NCBI GenBank assembly: GCA_017889545.1
Contig: JAGFZV010000006.1
Span: forward strand, 61,251-125,250
DNA from: Bacillota bacterium
GTDB taxonomy: Bacteria > Bacillota > Negativicutes > CTSoil-072
Direction of reading: 5' to 3'
Length of the DNA stretch: 64,000 nucleotides
A program made the position numbers and the translations under genes. The notes under the pieces were generated by a model. That model was not told the origin of the DNA. It searched no databases and saw only the letters and a program-made list of their open reading frames with translations. This document shows, in pieces, positions 1 through 8,841 of this stretch. The first letter of the stretch is position 1; every line of letters begins with the position of its first letter.

Positions 1-1557
1 AAAGTATTGTTTTAGCAAATCCGTCACAAGAAATCCCAAGTCGGTAGGACGAAACTTCTTTTCACTGCGTAATACATAACCGCGTCCAACGATCGTTTCA
101 ATAATTGGCGAATAGGTACTGGGACGTCCAATACCTTGTTCTTCCAATAATTTAATCAATGATGCCTCCGAATAATAAGGCAGTGGCTCTGTAAAATGTT
201 GTTTCGGGAGGATTTTCATCAACAACAGTTTCTGATCTATTTGTAAATCCGGCAAAAATGTTTCTTCTTCCTTTGCATTCCCTTCCTGGCCTTCTGAATA
301 TAAACGTAAAAACCCGGCGAATTTTAACTGTGAGCCATTGGAACGCAGGCGGAAACGTCCGGATTCAATATCTACCGTGACGGTATTATATAATGCTGGA
401 GCCATTTGGCTGGCAATAAAGCGATCCCATATCAATTTATAAATACGGAATTGTTCATGGGATAATTGTTTTTCAATCTTTTCCGACGGTAATTCAATAT
501 AGGTGGGCCGGATGGCCTCATGAGCGTCTTGCGCTTTTTTGTTAGGATAAACTGGTGGCTTAGCAGGCAAATGATGTTTATCGTATATTTGCTCAATATA
601 AGCACGGGCTTCTTCCTGCGCAGACTGAGCAATCCGAGTTGAGTCTGTTCGCATATAGGTGATTAAACCAACCAACCCTTTGCCTGCGATCTCTAATCCC
701 TCATATAATTGTTGCGCGATGAGCATCGTTTTACGGGAAGTGTAACCAAATTTACGGGCTGCATCTTGCTGGAGGCTGCTGGTAGTAAAAGGTGGTGACG
801 GATTACGGCGTCGTTCACGATGCTTGACATCCAAGACACGAAATTCATTCTTCTCCAATTCCGTTTGAATTATCAAAGCTTCTTGTTCCGTTTTTACCTG
901 GCTTTTCTTCCCATCAATCATCATTAATTCGGCATTAAATGCGGCAGCTTTAGCATTCTCACGCAGTTTCAAGGTAACTGACCAATATTCTTCCGGGACG
1001 AAGGCCTCAATCTCCCGTTCACGATCGCAAATTAGCCGGACAACAACCGATTGCACCCGGCCGGCGCTCAATCCTTTGCGAACTTTACGCCACAACAAAG
1101 GACTTAATTTATACCCAACGATACGATCTAATATACGTCGAGCCTGTTGCGCTTCGACTTGCGGTAGATTAATACGACGTGGTTGTTTTATTGCGTTCTT
1201 CACTGCGGTTTTGGTGATCTCATTAAATTCTATACGACAGTCTTTTTCTTCAGAAACATTCAATAGATTAGCCAAATGCCATGCAATCGCCTCGCCCTCA
1301 CGGTCCGGGTCCGTTGCAAGTAAAACAGTATCTGCTTTTTTGGCTGCAGATTTTAATGTTTTGATCAGATCCCCTTTTCCTCGTATATTAATATATTTGG
1401 GTGCGAAATTGTTCTCAATATCCACCCCAAACTGGCTTTTGGGTAGATCGCGCAAATGGCCCATTGATGCTTTTACGGTATATTTTCCGGCACCCAAAAA
1501 CTTTTCAATTGTTTTTGCCTTTGCCGGTGATTCAACTACAACTAATACTTTATTCAT
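1..1557 (-). CDS. topA: DNA topoisomerase I, N-terminal part (cut by window edge)
   Basis: Type IA topoisomerase that relaxes negatively supercoiled DNA by a transient single-strand break. The reading frame starts at ATG 1557 and stays open to base 1, giving about 519 residues; the C-terminal zinc-finger part lies outside the window. The Toprim domain opens the protein (MNKVLVVVESPAKAKTIEKF) and holds the acidic triad in ATDPDREGEAIAWHL near residue 85. The active-site tyrosine is in GLITYMRTDSTR near residue 300, followed by the AHEAIRPT motif. The start overlaps the dprA stop by four bases (ATGA), so the two are translationally coupled in the usual Bacillota order dprA-topA. It is partial only because of the window edge; nothing suggests a broken gene. 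Confidence 0.96.
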   Translation of the reverse strand, partial: MNKVLVVVESPAKAKTIEKFLGAGKYTVKASMGHLRDLPKSQFGVDIENNFAPKYINIRGKGDLIKTLKSAAKKADTVLLATDPDREGEAIAWHLANLLNVSEEKDCRIEFNEITKTAVKNAIKQPRRINLPQVEAQQARRILDRIVGYKLSPLLWRKVRKGLSAGRVQSVVVRLICDREREIEAFVPEEYWSVTLKLRENAKAAAFNAELMMIDGKKSQVKTEQEALIIQTELEKNEFRVLDVKHRERRRNPSPPFTTSSLQQDAARKFGYTSRKTMLIAQQLYEGLEIAGKGLVGLITYMRTDSTRIAQSAQEEARAYIEQIYDKHHLPAKPPVYPNKKAQDAHEAIRPTYIELPSEKIEKQLSHEQFRIYKLIWDRFIASQMAPALYNTVTVDIESGRFRLRSNGSQLKFAGFLRLYSEGQEGNAKEEETFLPDLQIDQKLLLMKILPKQHFTEPLPYYSEASLIKLLEEQGIGRPSTYSPIIETIVGRGYVLRSEKKFRPTDLGFLVTDLLKQYF

Positions 1558-2636
1558 AATGCTCCTTCCATGGCGCTTCGAACATACCGTTGTCCGGAAT
1601 GTTCGATCACTAAACCTCTTAACTCCATCTGCAACAATAAATATGTAACAGTTGGTAATGGCAAAGATGATTGAAGAACCAATGTTTCAACGTCTCGTGG
1701 CACATCATATGCCAAGCAATTAAATAATATGGTTTCTTCATCCGACAATATTGGATTATGCACATTTGTTCGCGGCGAAAATGAATATTCTTCCATGATG
1801 TCTTGGGCTGCAGTCACCAGTTTGGCCCCTTGTTGGATCAAATGGTGTGTTCCTTTGCTTCCGGAAGAAAAAATACTCCCTGGAACTGCAAAAACATCTC
1901 TGCCTTCTTCAAGAGCAAAATCAGCGGTTATCAAAGAGCCGCTTCGTTCCGCCGCTTCGACGACAACTACGCCGCGAGACAAGCCGCTAATAATACGATT
2001 GCGGGCCGGAAAATGACCGGAATGAGGCGGGGTCCCTGGCGGATACTCAGAAATAATAGCGCCTTGTTCTGCAATTGCCGAAAGCAAACGAGAATTTTCC
2101 GGTGGATACACAATATCAACCCCCGAACCTAAGACCGCAATTGTTCTTCCTCCATTAAGAGCTCCTTGATGGGCAGCCGTATCAATCCCCCTGGCTGCTC
2201 CGCTTACGATACATATTCCATTAGCAGATAACTCCGCAGCAAACATGGTGGCTGTATTTTTTCCATATGCAGAAGCTTTGCGGGAGCCAACTATAGCTAT
2301 ATTATTACTGGTGACCGGCAATTTACCCTTATAATAAAGAAGAACAGGCGGATTAAATGTATCACGCAATAAGGCCGGGTATTCGGGTTCATCCCAATTG
2401 CATGTGCAAATCTTTTTTTTATCCCACTGAATTTTTAACCCTGGAAGATCAAGTTGTTTTCGTAAATTTAATAATTGATCGCAATGTTTTTCATCCAAAC
2501 ATTGCGATAGCAACAGATCATGTTTATCAGCTTTCCAAACATCCAATGCGCTGCCAAAGTAGCTTAAAAGTGTTTTTATACGAACGTTTCCAACTCCTGG
2601 TATCCTTTGTAAAGCCGCTATATACATGTTATTCAT
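1554..2636 (-). CDS. dprA: DNA-processing protein DprA (Smf)
   Basis: DprA loads RecA on incoming single-stranded DNA during natural transformation and is widely conserved even in species not known to be competent. The protein has 360 residues. A helix-hairpin-helix-like N-terminus (LQRIPGVGNVRIKTLL) precedes the Rossmann-fold DprA domain, with the family motifs AIVGSRKASAYG, VSGAARGIDTAAHQGAL, TIAVLGSGVDIVYP and FPARNRIISGLS. A C-terminal winged-helix region (about residues 300-355) fits the DprA_WH domain. A GGAGG sequence sits 5 bases before ATG 2636. It is the first gene of a dprA-topA pair and overlaps topA by four bases. ComM and YraN, both linked to DNA uptake or processing, are encoded further upstream on the same strand. 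Confidence 0.95.
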   Translation of the reverse strand: MNNMYIAALQRIPGVGNVRIKTLLSYFGSALDVWKADKHDLLLSQCLDEKHCDQLLNLRKQLDLPGLKIQWDKKKICTCNWDEPEYPALLRDTFNPPVLLYYKGKLPVTSNNIAIVGSRKASAYGKNTATMFAAELSANGICIVSGAARGIDTAAHQGALNGGRTIAVLGSGVDIVYPPENSRLLSAIAEQGAIISEYPPGTPPHSGHFPARNRIISGLSRGVVVVEAAERSGSLITADFALEEGRDVFAVPGSIFSSGSKGTHHLIQQGAKLVTAAQDIMEEYSFSPRTNVHNPILSDEETILFNCLAYDVPRDVETLVLQSSLPLPTVTYLLLQMELRGLVIEHSGQRYVRSAMEGAL

Positions 2637-2735
2637 AATGTCCTCCGGAAAAAGGTCCCTTGATTTCTACAATTACCCACTTGTATTCATATTGAAATAA
2701 TTATAGCCGTCCTTTACCACATGGTCAAGAATATA

Positions 2736-3884
2736 TTATGAATTAGCCTTCCAATTACGTGTTGTCAAAATAATATTTTGTGCTATATCTTTCGCTGCAA
2801 GCCCTTTTCCTGCTTTGGCGACATTGCAACGCAAATTTTCAAGTTCTTGGGAGGAAGCAGACAATAAGCGCTGCAAATTCATCTTCACACTCTCTATCGT
2901 ATCTGCACGTAATGCGTAGTTCCGTTCCACTAAAAAACGGGTATTTGCTTCTTCCTGTCCGGGAATAGGCTGAAAAATAATCATTGGCAGTCCGCAGGCC
3001 AAAGCTTCCGCCGAAGTCATCCCGCCCGGTTTCGATAGCAAAATATCAGCACAAGACATTAACTCATGAACGTTATTGACAAAGCCCAAAATACGCACTG
3101 GATGGGCTAATCGCTTCGCTAATGCGGATAATTCATTATATAATTTGTGGTTATTTCCCGTCACTGCTATGAACCGCACCGGTGCGTCCAACCTGTCGCA
3201 AGCAATAAGAATCTCCGCCATCGGCAATATTCCGGCACCGCCACCCATAATCAATATGTTTTTCCCATCTGTGGGCAGATTAAGTCGTTGCAATATAGCA
3301 TTACGGGTCACATTCATGGAAAATGAGGCATCAACCGGAATGCCAAAAGCCCGGCTTCTTTCAGAAGCAATGCCTTGTTGATCAAGAAAGTCGCGCAATG
3401 TTTCATCAGCGACATAATAACGGCTGATTTCCGGATAAACCCAAAGCCTATGAACAACAAAATCAGTCACTATTGCAAAGGTAGGAACCTGTAATCCGGA
3501 ATGGCGGTGCAAGTAAGCAATAAGGCCTGCAGGCGTGGCATGAGTGCAGACAATAGCAGACGGATTATAATTCAAAATATAACGCTGCATTTTTTTTGCC
3601 AGATAACGGCTGACTTGTCGCCTCCCGAAAAGCGCCAGCGAACTATCATTGCCCCACCCATACATTGTTCCATATGCCTGCGGAAAAGTCGCCAGCAATT
3701 TTAAGTATAGTTTTAAAATTCCCTGCCCCAACGAAGGATGAAAAAAATCAAACACATTGGCTTGCTGTGTACGGATTGCCGGATCGACCTCCTGCAATGC
3801 ATTCGCTACTGCTTGTGCTGCGCGTACGTGTCCGGCGCCAACTGGAGCACTGATAAACAATATTTTTTTTTGCTCAGTTGTCAT
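2736..3884 (-). CDS. GT28-family glycolipid glycosyltransferase (UgtP/MGDG synthase type)
   Basis: Probable UDP-sugar:diacylglycerol glycosyltransferase acting at the inner face of the membrane; the sugar and acceptor are inferred from the family. The N-terminal MGDG-synthase domain starts with ILFISAPVGAGHVRAAQAVANAL, and the C-terminal GT28 nucleotide-sugar domain has ILIMGGGAGILPMAEIL and the donor-site motif LLSKPGGMTSAEALACGLP near residue 290. I chose ATG 3884 (382 residues) because it follows GAAGGA by about 10 bases and gives a short 11-base overlap with folK; an ATG at 3926 would add 14 residues and overlap folK by 53 bases. Its place downstream of folK suggests co-transcription with the folate genes, without an obvious functional link. 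Confidence 0.85.
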   Translation of the reverse strand: MTTEQKKILFISAPVGAGHVRAAQAVANALQEVDPAIRTQQANVFDFFHPSLGQGILKLYLKLLATFPQAYGTMYGWGNDSSLALFGRRQVSRYLAKKMQRYILNYNPSAIVCTHATPAGLIAYLHRHSGLQVPTFAIVTDFVVHRLWVYPEISRYYVADETLRDFLDQQGIASERSRAFGIPVDASFSMNVTRNAILQRLNLPTDGKNILIMGGGAGILPMAEILIACDRLDAPVRFIAVTGNNHKLYNELSALAKRLAHPVRILGFVNNVHELMSCADILLSKPGGMTSAEALACGLPMIIFQPIPGQEEANTRFLVERNYALRADTIESVKMNLQRLLSASSQELENLRCNVAKAGKGLAAKDIAQNIILTTRNWKANS

Positions 3885-4386
3885 ATATTTCTTGTCCTTC
3901 CCATCCAGTTGGCTTAATTTGAACAACCGATGAATGATCCGGGCAGTCGGCTAGAGCTTTACGAACAAGAATATCCCCGGGCAGCGCAATATCACCTGCG
4001 ACTTCTAGTAAAGGAACCAATACAAATCTACGTTCTTTCATTCTAGGATGAGGCAGCGTCAGCAATTCTGTCTGAACAAATAAATTATCATAACACAAGA
4101 GATCAATGTCAATATTACGTGGGCCCCATCTCGTCTCACGCACTCTGCCCATTTGTCTTTCTACGGACAAACAATGTATTATCAGTTCTTCAGGCGCCAA
4201 ATCAGTTGTAATTATAGCAACAGCGTTTAAAAAAGGATTCTGATCGGCAAAGCCGACTGGTTCTGTTTCATATAACGAAGATACTTTTTGAATTTGAACT
4301 TTATTTTCTATCTTTAACAGGCGCAGAGCCGTTCGCATATTTTCTTCCCTGTTGCCGAGATTTGAGCCAAATCCTAAAAAAATCAT
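3874..4386 (-). CDS. folK: 2-amino-4-hydroxy-6-hydroxymethyldihydropteridine pyrophosphokinase
   Basis: HPPK transfers pyrophosphate from ATP to 6-hydroxymethyl-7,8-dihydropterin, the step before dihydropteroate synthase in folate synthesis. The 170-residue protein has the family landmarks: FLGFGSNLGNREENM at the N-terminus, SSLYETEPVG and NAVAIITT, and the signature RWGPRNIDIDLLCYDN near residues 86-101, then LPHPRMKERRFVL. ATG 4386 overlaps the folB stop by four bases (ATGA). The order folP-folB-folK is a standard folate operon. The C-terminal extension of some 15 residues overlaps the start of the next gene and is not part of the conserved fold. Confidence 0.96.
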   Translation of the reverse strand: MIFLGFGSNLGNREENMRTALRLLKIENKVQIQKVSSLYETEPVGFADQNPFLNAVAIITTDLAPEELIIHCLSVERQMGRVRETRWGPRNIDIDLLCYDNLFVQTELLTLPHPRMKERRFVLVPLLEVAGDIALPGDILVRKALADCPDHSSVVQIKPTGWEGQEIYDN

Positions 4387-4751
4387 ATGTTTTGTCTCCG
4401 TAAAATTTCTATTTGTATAAAATCTACTTGTCCAGGCAACGGAACCGCAGGCTTGCGCAAGCGAACAGTTACTGCGGCGATCGCTTTTTGTTTTAATATT
4501 TCTCCAGCTATGTGCTCAGCCAATGCTTCAAGCAATTGAAACTGTTTTTTTTCCATAATTTCCTTAATCAGCGCATATATTGCCGTATAGTCAATGGTAT
4601 CTTGTAAATTATCCGTCACTCCCGCCGCCCGAGTATTAACTTCATACTCGACATCGACAAAAAAACGCTGGCCAATTGTTCGTTCATATTCATACACTCC
4701 ATGGAAACCGTAGAACATCATGTTTTGCAAAAGAATTTTATCACTCAACAT
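4383..4751 (-). CDS. folB: dihydroneopterin aldolase
   Basis: FolB converts 7,8-dihydroneopterin to 6-hydroxymethyl-dihydropterin and glycolaldehyde, feeding FolK. The 122-residue form starts at ATG 4751, preceded by GGGAGGAAGAA; an upstream ATG at 4772 lacks such a site. The characteristic start DKILLQNMMFYGFHGVYEYE contains the FHGVYEYE active-site stretch, and TIDYTAIYALIKEIME and the QLLEALAEHIA helix match the octameric T-fold family. The C-terminus has the usual VRLRKPAVPLPG motif. The gene overlaps folP by 11 bases and folK by four, indicating tight coupling. Confidence 0.95.
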   Translation of the reverse strand: MLSDKILLQNMMFYGFHGVYEYERTIGQRFFVDVEYEVNTRAAGVTDNLQDTIDYTAIYALIKEIMEKKQFQLLEALAEHIAGEILKQKAIAAVTVRLRKPAVPLPGQVDFIQIEILRRQNI

Positions 4752-5946
4752 TTCTTCCTCCCAACAAAACATCCGTCATCCTTGCTACCCTTGCTATTGC
4801 TTTGACGTCATGGACACGCACAATATTTACACCTTTCGTGATCCCCAAAGCTACTGTTGCTGCCGTCCCCTCTACCCGTTCTTCCATTGGCAGATTTAGC
4901 GCCTCTCCAATAAACCGTTTTCGGGAAGTGCCAAGCAAGATCGGGCAGCCTAAAGCGCGCAATTCTTCCAATCGAGCCATCACCGCAAGATTTTGCTGCG
5001 GCGTTTTCCCAAAGCCAATACCAGGATCAATAATAAAGTTATCGGCAGCGACACCAGCTTTGAGACCAATTTGAATGCTATTCTGCAAAAAGTCGTTGAT
5101 ACAGGCCATGATATCGCGATTGTATTCCGTTCCAGTTTGATTATGCATAATGACGACCGGAACATTATAACGCGCTGCAACAGAGGCCATATTCGCGTCA
5201 CCTTGGAGACCCCAGATATCATTAATGAGATGAACGCCTAATTTCAGTACTTCTTCGGCAACCACCGATTTATACGTGTCAATTGAAACAGGAACCGGAA
5301 GAATGGTGAGCAATTTATTCAATAATGGCAGCAAACGGTCTAACTCTTCTTCCGCTGAAATTTTTTGCGATCCATACGGTCTTGTTGATTCCGCTCCAAT
5401 ATCAATAATATCAGCGCCTTCAGCAACCATAGCTTCAGCATATCTGATCGCCTGGTCAATATTATTGTATTTCCCTCCATCTGAAAAAGAATCAGGAGTG
5501 ATATTTAGTATGCCCATAACGAGCGTTTTTCCGGACGTAATCTGAAACGGCGGATTGCGGCTTTGGTAGTTTCGGACGATGGGCTGACTTTGATGCGATA
5601 ATACTTTCAAAATTGCTTCAGCCAAGTCAGGAAGACCCCAAGGCTGTTGTCTTAACTGAGATAAAGCTTGCTGATATTGTTTGAGCGTAGCTAAAATTAA
5701 AACATCCGTCTTTGCGGCATTAAAACTAGCTGTGTCACGCGATACAGCCACTTCCCCGCCTTTAGCTAAAAATGTTTGTTTTAGCAAATTAGCCGCTTTG
5801 ACAGGCACAGATTCAATTTTAATAGCTCGTGATACAGCCTTTGGGGCCATAATGGAAATGCCGGCCGGATCACAGCAAATTCGTGTCAATTCGCGTTGTG
5901 CCTGTTCAATACCGGAAATTTCTATGACACGTGGATTAAAATTCAT
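4741..5946 (-). CDS. folP: dihydropteroate synthase with N-terminal extension
   Basis: Condenses hydroxymethyl-dihydropterin pyrophosphate with p-aminobenzoate; the target of sulfonamides. The 401 residues exceed the usual 270-285. The TIM-barrel DHPS domain begins only near residue 141 with LVMGILNITPDSFSDGG, followed by GADIIDIGAESTRP, VSIDTYKSVVAEEVL, LINDIWGLQ, DPGIGFGK and LLGTSRKRFIG. The first 140 residues are a separate region with no motif I recognise (DVLILATLKQYQQALSQL near residues 81-98). Longer FolP proteins of this kind occur in other anaerobic Bacillota. The gene heads the folate operon and is divergent from the nicotinate phosphoribosyltransferase gene across a 117-base AT-rich region. 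Confidence 0.94.
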   Translation of the reverse strand: MNFNPRVIEISGIEQAQRELTRICCDPAGISIMAPKAVSRAIKIESVPVKAANLLKQTFLAKGGEVAVSRDTASFNAAKTDVLILATLKQYQQALSQLRQQPWGLPDLAEAILKVLSHQSQPIVRNYQSRNPPFQITSGKTLVMGILNITPDSFSDGGKYNNIDQAIRYAEAMVAEGADIIDIGAESTRPYGSQKISAEEELDRLLPLLNKLLTILPVPVSIDTYKSVVAEEVLKLGVHLINDIWGLQGDANMASVAARYNVPVVIMHNQTGTEYNRDIMACINDFLQNSIQIGLKAGVAADNFIIDPGIGFGKTPQQNLAVMARLEELRALGCPILLGTSRKRFIGEALNLPMEERVEGTAATVALGITKGVNIVRVHDVKAIARVARMTDVLLGGRNVE

Positions 5947-6012
5947 TTCGTCCTCCCTATTGCTACAAATTGTAATTCTATTGTATCATAATATAGTATA
6001 TGCAAAAATAAC

Positions 6013-6032
6013 ATTACAAACAAGTTTGTAAT
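6013..6032. promoter_or_regulatory. 20-base palindrome in the folP/pncB divergent promoter region
   Basis: ATTACAAAC-AA-GTTTGTAAT is a perfect 9+2+9 inverted repeat about 30 bases before the pncB-type start and inside the AT-rich divergent region. Promoter-like hexamers for the folP direction (for example TATATT) lie next to it. This is a good candidate operator for a dimeric repressor of NAD salvage or of both units. The regulator is unknown; I do not recognise a NiaR or NrtR site. Confidence 0.45.
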
Positions 6033-6063
6033 AAAATTTCACAATTCACAGGGAGGGTTACCA

Positions 6064-7113
6064 ATGAGACAACGTCTGTCTCCGGAAAGTTTCACTATAC
6101 CAGTAGAAGAGCTCAAAAATGGTTTCTATACAGATTGCTATTTTTCCCGCACAAGAGATATTCTGCTTCAAGATCAATATCATCCAAAAGTAATCATGCA
6201 AATTTTCCAACGTCAAAATGCTGTATTATGCGGTATTGATGAAGCGATTGCCATAATTAAACGCTGTTCTTTTCATCCTGAAAATATTGTCATTAAAGCT
6301 TTATACGATGGCGACACAATTAAACCATGGGAAACTGTAATGACAATCGAAGGTAATTTGGCTGACTTTGTCCATCTCGAAACAGCATATCTTGGCAGCC
6401 TTTCGCGACAAACAAAAATTGCCACTAATGTTCAACGCACTATTTCCGCAGCGAATGGAAAGCCGGTTTTGTTTTTCCCATCCCGGTTTGATCATTACAG
6501 CGTACAGGCTATTGATGGCTATGCTGCGCATGTTGGCGGGATCGATGGAGTTTCAACCCCGGCAAATGGCTATTATTGGGGCGCAGAAGCGGTAGGAACG
6601 ATTCCACATGCTTTGATTGCCACCTATTTTGGCGATACTGTTCGTGCTACGAACGCATTTGATCGTAATATCGACAAATCCGTCAACCGTGTTGCGCTAA
6701 TTGATTTTAATAATGACTGCGTGCAAACCGCATTAGATGTTGCGCGTGAATTAGGCGATAAATTATGGGCAGTGCGATTGGATACTGCTGACACGCTCGT
6801 TGATGTTTCCGTTCTCCCTTTTATGGGTACGATTAAACCAACCGGCGTTTGTCCCCAATTAGTGACCAATGTACGAACCGCCTTGGATAATGCAGGATTT
6901 GATCATGTAAAAATAATGGTATCCGGCGGTTTCAATGTAAAACGGATTGCTCAGTTTGAAGAAGAAAAAGTCCCCGTTGATATGTATGCGGTAGGTTCCA
7001 GCCTATTTGAAAAAAACATTAACTTCACAGCAGATATTGTCATGGTTGATGGAAAAGCATGTTCAAAAAAAGGAAGGGAATACAAACCTAACCCAAGGCT
7101 GCACACTGTTTAA
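6064..7113 (+). CDS. nicotinate phosphoribosyltransferase (short type)
   Basis: Makes nicotinate mononucleotide from nicotinate, PRPP and ATP, the entry step of NAD salvage. The 349-residue protein matches the short (archaeal-like) branch of the NAPRTase family rather than the longer E. coli PncB form. Visible features are GFYTDCYFSRT near residue 20, YDGDTIKPWETVMTIEG, LETAYLGSLSRQTKIAT, the barrel strand motifs AVRLDTADTL, KIMVSGGFN near residue 282 and AVGSSLF near residue 311. AGGGAGG precedes the ATG by about 8 bases. It is a single-gene unit divergent from the folate operon, with a palindrome upstream and a strong hairpin terminator downstream. Confidence 0.92.
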   Translation: MRQRLSPESFTIPVEELKNGFYTDCYFSRTRDILLQDQYHPKVIMQIFQRQNAVLCGIDEAIAIIKRCSFHPENIVIKALYDGDTIKPWETVMTIEGNLADFVHLETAYLGSLSRQTKIATNVQRTISAANGKPVLFFPSRFDHYSVQAIDGYAAHVGGIDGVSTPANGYYWGAEAVGTIPHALIATYFGDTVRATNAFDRNIDKSVNRVALIDFNNDCVQTALDVARELGDKLWAVRLDTADTLVDVSVLPFMGTIKPTGVCPQLVTNVRTALDNAGFDHVKIMVSGGFNVKRIAQFEEEKVPVDMYAVGSSLFEKNINFTADIVMVDGKACSKKGREYKPNPRLHTV

Positions 7114-7159
7114 GAGTGATCGATTTCTGTCCTTCAATACAATTGATGATACTATAAGA

Positions 7160-7210
7160 GCAAAGACGCTTTCCGGCAAATATTATTGCGGGCTTAGCGT
7201 CTTTGCTTTT
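7160..7210 (+). terminator. rho-independent terminator of the nicotinate phosphoribosyltransferase gene
   Basis: GCAAAGACGCT (7160-7170) pairs perfectly with AGCGTCTTTGC (7196-7206) and is followed by TTTT. The loop can add a second stem (CCGGCAA with TTGCGGG). It lies about 45 bases after the stop codon. Confidence 0.9.
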
Positions 7211-7225
7211 AGTCAAAAAATATAA

Positions 7226-7313
7226 GTTTTATTTGATGAATCCAAAGTCAATTGCCTGCTTACGCTGTCGCCCTCTAAGTTCGGTGCAAGCAGGGTTTTC
7301 TATGCTTTATATT
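7226..7313. other. structured spacer between convergent genes
   Basis: Between the pncB-type terminator and the comM stop lies a GC-richer hairpin: CCTGCTTACGC (from 7255) pairs with GCAAGCAGG (to about 7291), enclosing a 20-base loop, with GTTTTCT after it on the plus strand. It may be a second terminator or part of a dispersed intergenic element. No reading frame is visible. Confidence 0.4.
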
Positions 7314-8825
7314 TTAGCCTTGATTTCTAAAATGTATAGCCTCAGCAATATGAGACGCAGAAATTTTATCTTCATTAGATAAATCAGCTATAGTGCGTCC
7401 GACTTTTATAATCCGGTCATATCCTCTTGCACTCAAATTCATCTTTTCAAAAGCCTGTTTTAAAAGAAATTCCGCATCGGGCATCAATGAACACGTGGCT
7501 TTTAGATGCCTCCGACCCATCTGCGCATTGCAAAAAAGACCGTATTTTTTTAACCTGTTAAGCTGACGAACACGCGCATCTTCAACCCGCTGCCGTATGG
7601 CCGCCGAAGATTCCTGTTGTGCTGAGTCAACCATCTCCTGATATTTAAGACGCGGAACATGTACATGCAAGTCAATACGATCCAATAAAGGACCCGATAT
7701 TTTTTTTTGATATTGCCGAATATCATGAGCTGAACAGCTGCACTCACGTTCCGAATCTCCAGACCATCCGCACGGGCATGGGTTCATAGCAGCAACGAGC
7801 ATAAATTTTGCCGGAAATGATAAAGAAGCATTAACCCTTGCTATGGTAACCTCACCATCTTCCAATGGTTGACGCAACACTTCCAAAACGGATCTCCTGA
7901 ACTCCGGCAATTCATCAAGGAACAAAACCCCATTGTGGCTCAATGTCACTTCGCCAGGGCGAGGAATACGACCTCCTCCAACTAATCCGGCATCAGAAAT
8001 TGTATGATGCGGACTACGAAACGGACGTTTGCTAATTAATCCGTTGTGTCCGTGCAACAGACCAGCAACACTGCAGATTTGCGTAACTTCCAAGGATTCC
8101 TTTGCCGACATCGCCGGCAAAATTGTAGGTAAACGTCTGGCTAACATTGTTTTCCCCGAACCCGGAGCGCCAATCATAAGTACATTATGGCCGCCTGCGG
8201 CTGCAATCTCTAATGCGCGTTTTGCAGTCAATTGCCCTTGCACTTCATAAAAATCAACATCCGTACTATCTTGAGCCGTTGAAACATTCAAAAAAGACTT
8301 CTCAGTCAACCGTTGCAGTCCTTGCAAATGCGAAACTGTCTCCGCAAGTGTTTGCGGCGCAAATACTTTTACCAAATCGGATATTGCGGCCTCCTGTGCA
8401 TTATCCGGTGCGACAAATACATTCGCAAGATTGTTATTTCCTAAAGTAATCGTCATCGGCAAAATTCCAGAAACAGCACGTAATTTTCCTTCCAATGACA
8501 ATTCACTAATAAAAACAGTATTGTAACATTCTTCACTGGCAAGTTGATCACTGGCAATTAATATGCCGATCGCAATGGGCAAATCTAATCCCGAGCTATC
8601 TTTTTTCAAATCAGCTGGAGCAAGGTTTACGATGATTCTCTGTCCGGGAAAAGTAAAGCCGGAATTCTTAATTGCAGCTCGTACACGTTCCCTCGATTCA
8701 CGGACCGAAGCATCCGGTAAGCCAACAATATCAAAACCGGGCAATCCATTTGCAATATCAACTTCCACTGTAATCATCATTCCATTAATGCCTAGCGTAG
8801 TTGCTCCGAGCACTTGTGCAAACAA
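7314..8825 (-). CDS. comM: YifB/ComM family Mg-chelatase-like AAA+ ATPase
   Basis: ComM is a hexameric branch-migration helicase that helps integrate transforming DNA; YifB homologues are common beyond known competent species. I place the start at TTG 8825 (503 residues), because AGGGGG lies 7 bases upstream, it follows yraN by 16 bases, and FAQVLGATTLGING matches the usual family N-terminus. An in-frame ATG at 8948 would add 41 unconserved residues and run into yraN. Domains are an N-terminal ChlI-type domain (LPGFDIVGLPDASVRESRERVRAAI), then an AAA+ module with Walker A IGAPGSGKTMLARRLP, GVLFLDELPEF, AAMNPCPCGW and LLDRIDLHV, and a C-terminal lid region (LSARGYDRIIKVGRTIADL). Confidence 0.93.
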   Translation of the reverse strand: MFAQVLGATTLGINGMMITVEVDIANGLPGFDIVGLPDASVRESRERVRAAIKNSGFTFPGQRIIVNLAPADLKKDSSGLDLPIAIGILIASDQLASEECYNTVFISELSLEGKLRAVSGILPMTITLGNNNLANVFVAPDNAQEAAISDLVKVFAPQTLAETVSHLQGLQRLTEKSFLNVSTAQDSTDVDFYEVQGQLTAKRALEIAAAGGHNVLMIGAPGSGKTMLARRLPTILPAMSAKESLEVTQICSVAGLLHGHNGLISKRPFRSPHHTISDAGLVGGGRIPRPGEVTLSHNGVLFLDELPEFRRSVLEVLRQPLEDGEVTIARVNASLSFPAKFMLVAAMNPCPCGWSGDSERECSCSAHDIRQYQKKISGPLLDRIDLHVHVPRLKYQEMVDSAQQESSAAIRQRVEDARVRQLNRLKKYGLFCNAQMGRRHLKATCSLMPDAEFLLKQAFEKMNLSARGYDRIIKVGRTIADLSNEDKISASHIAEAIHFRNQG

Positions 8826-8841
8826 GTGATTACCCCCTATG

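Noticed and set aside
1076..1648. 190-residue plus-strand frame over topA/dprA
   Set aside because: It is the antisense shadow of topA, whose frame is fully conserved with catalytic motifs; no ribosome site.
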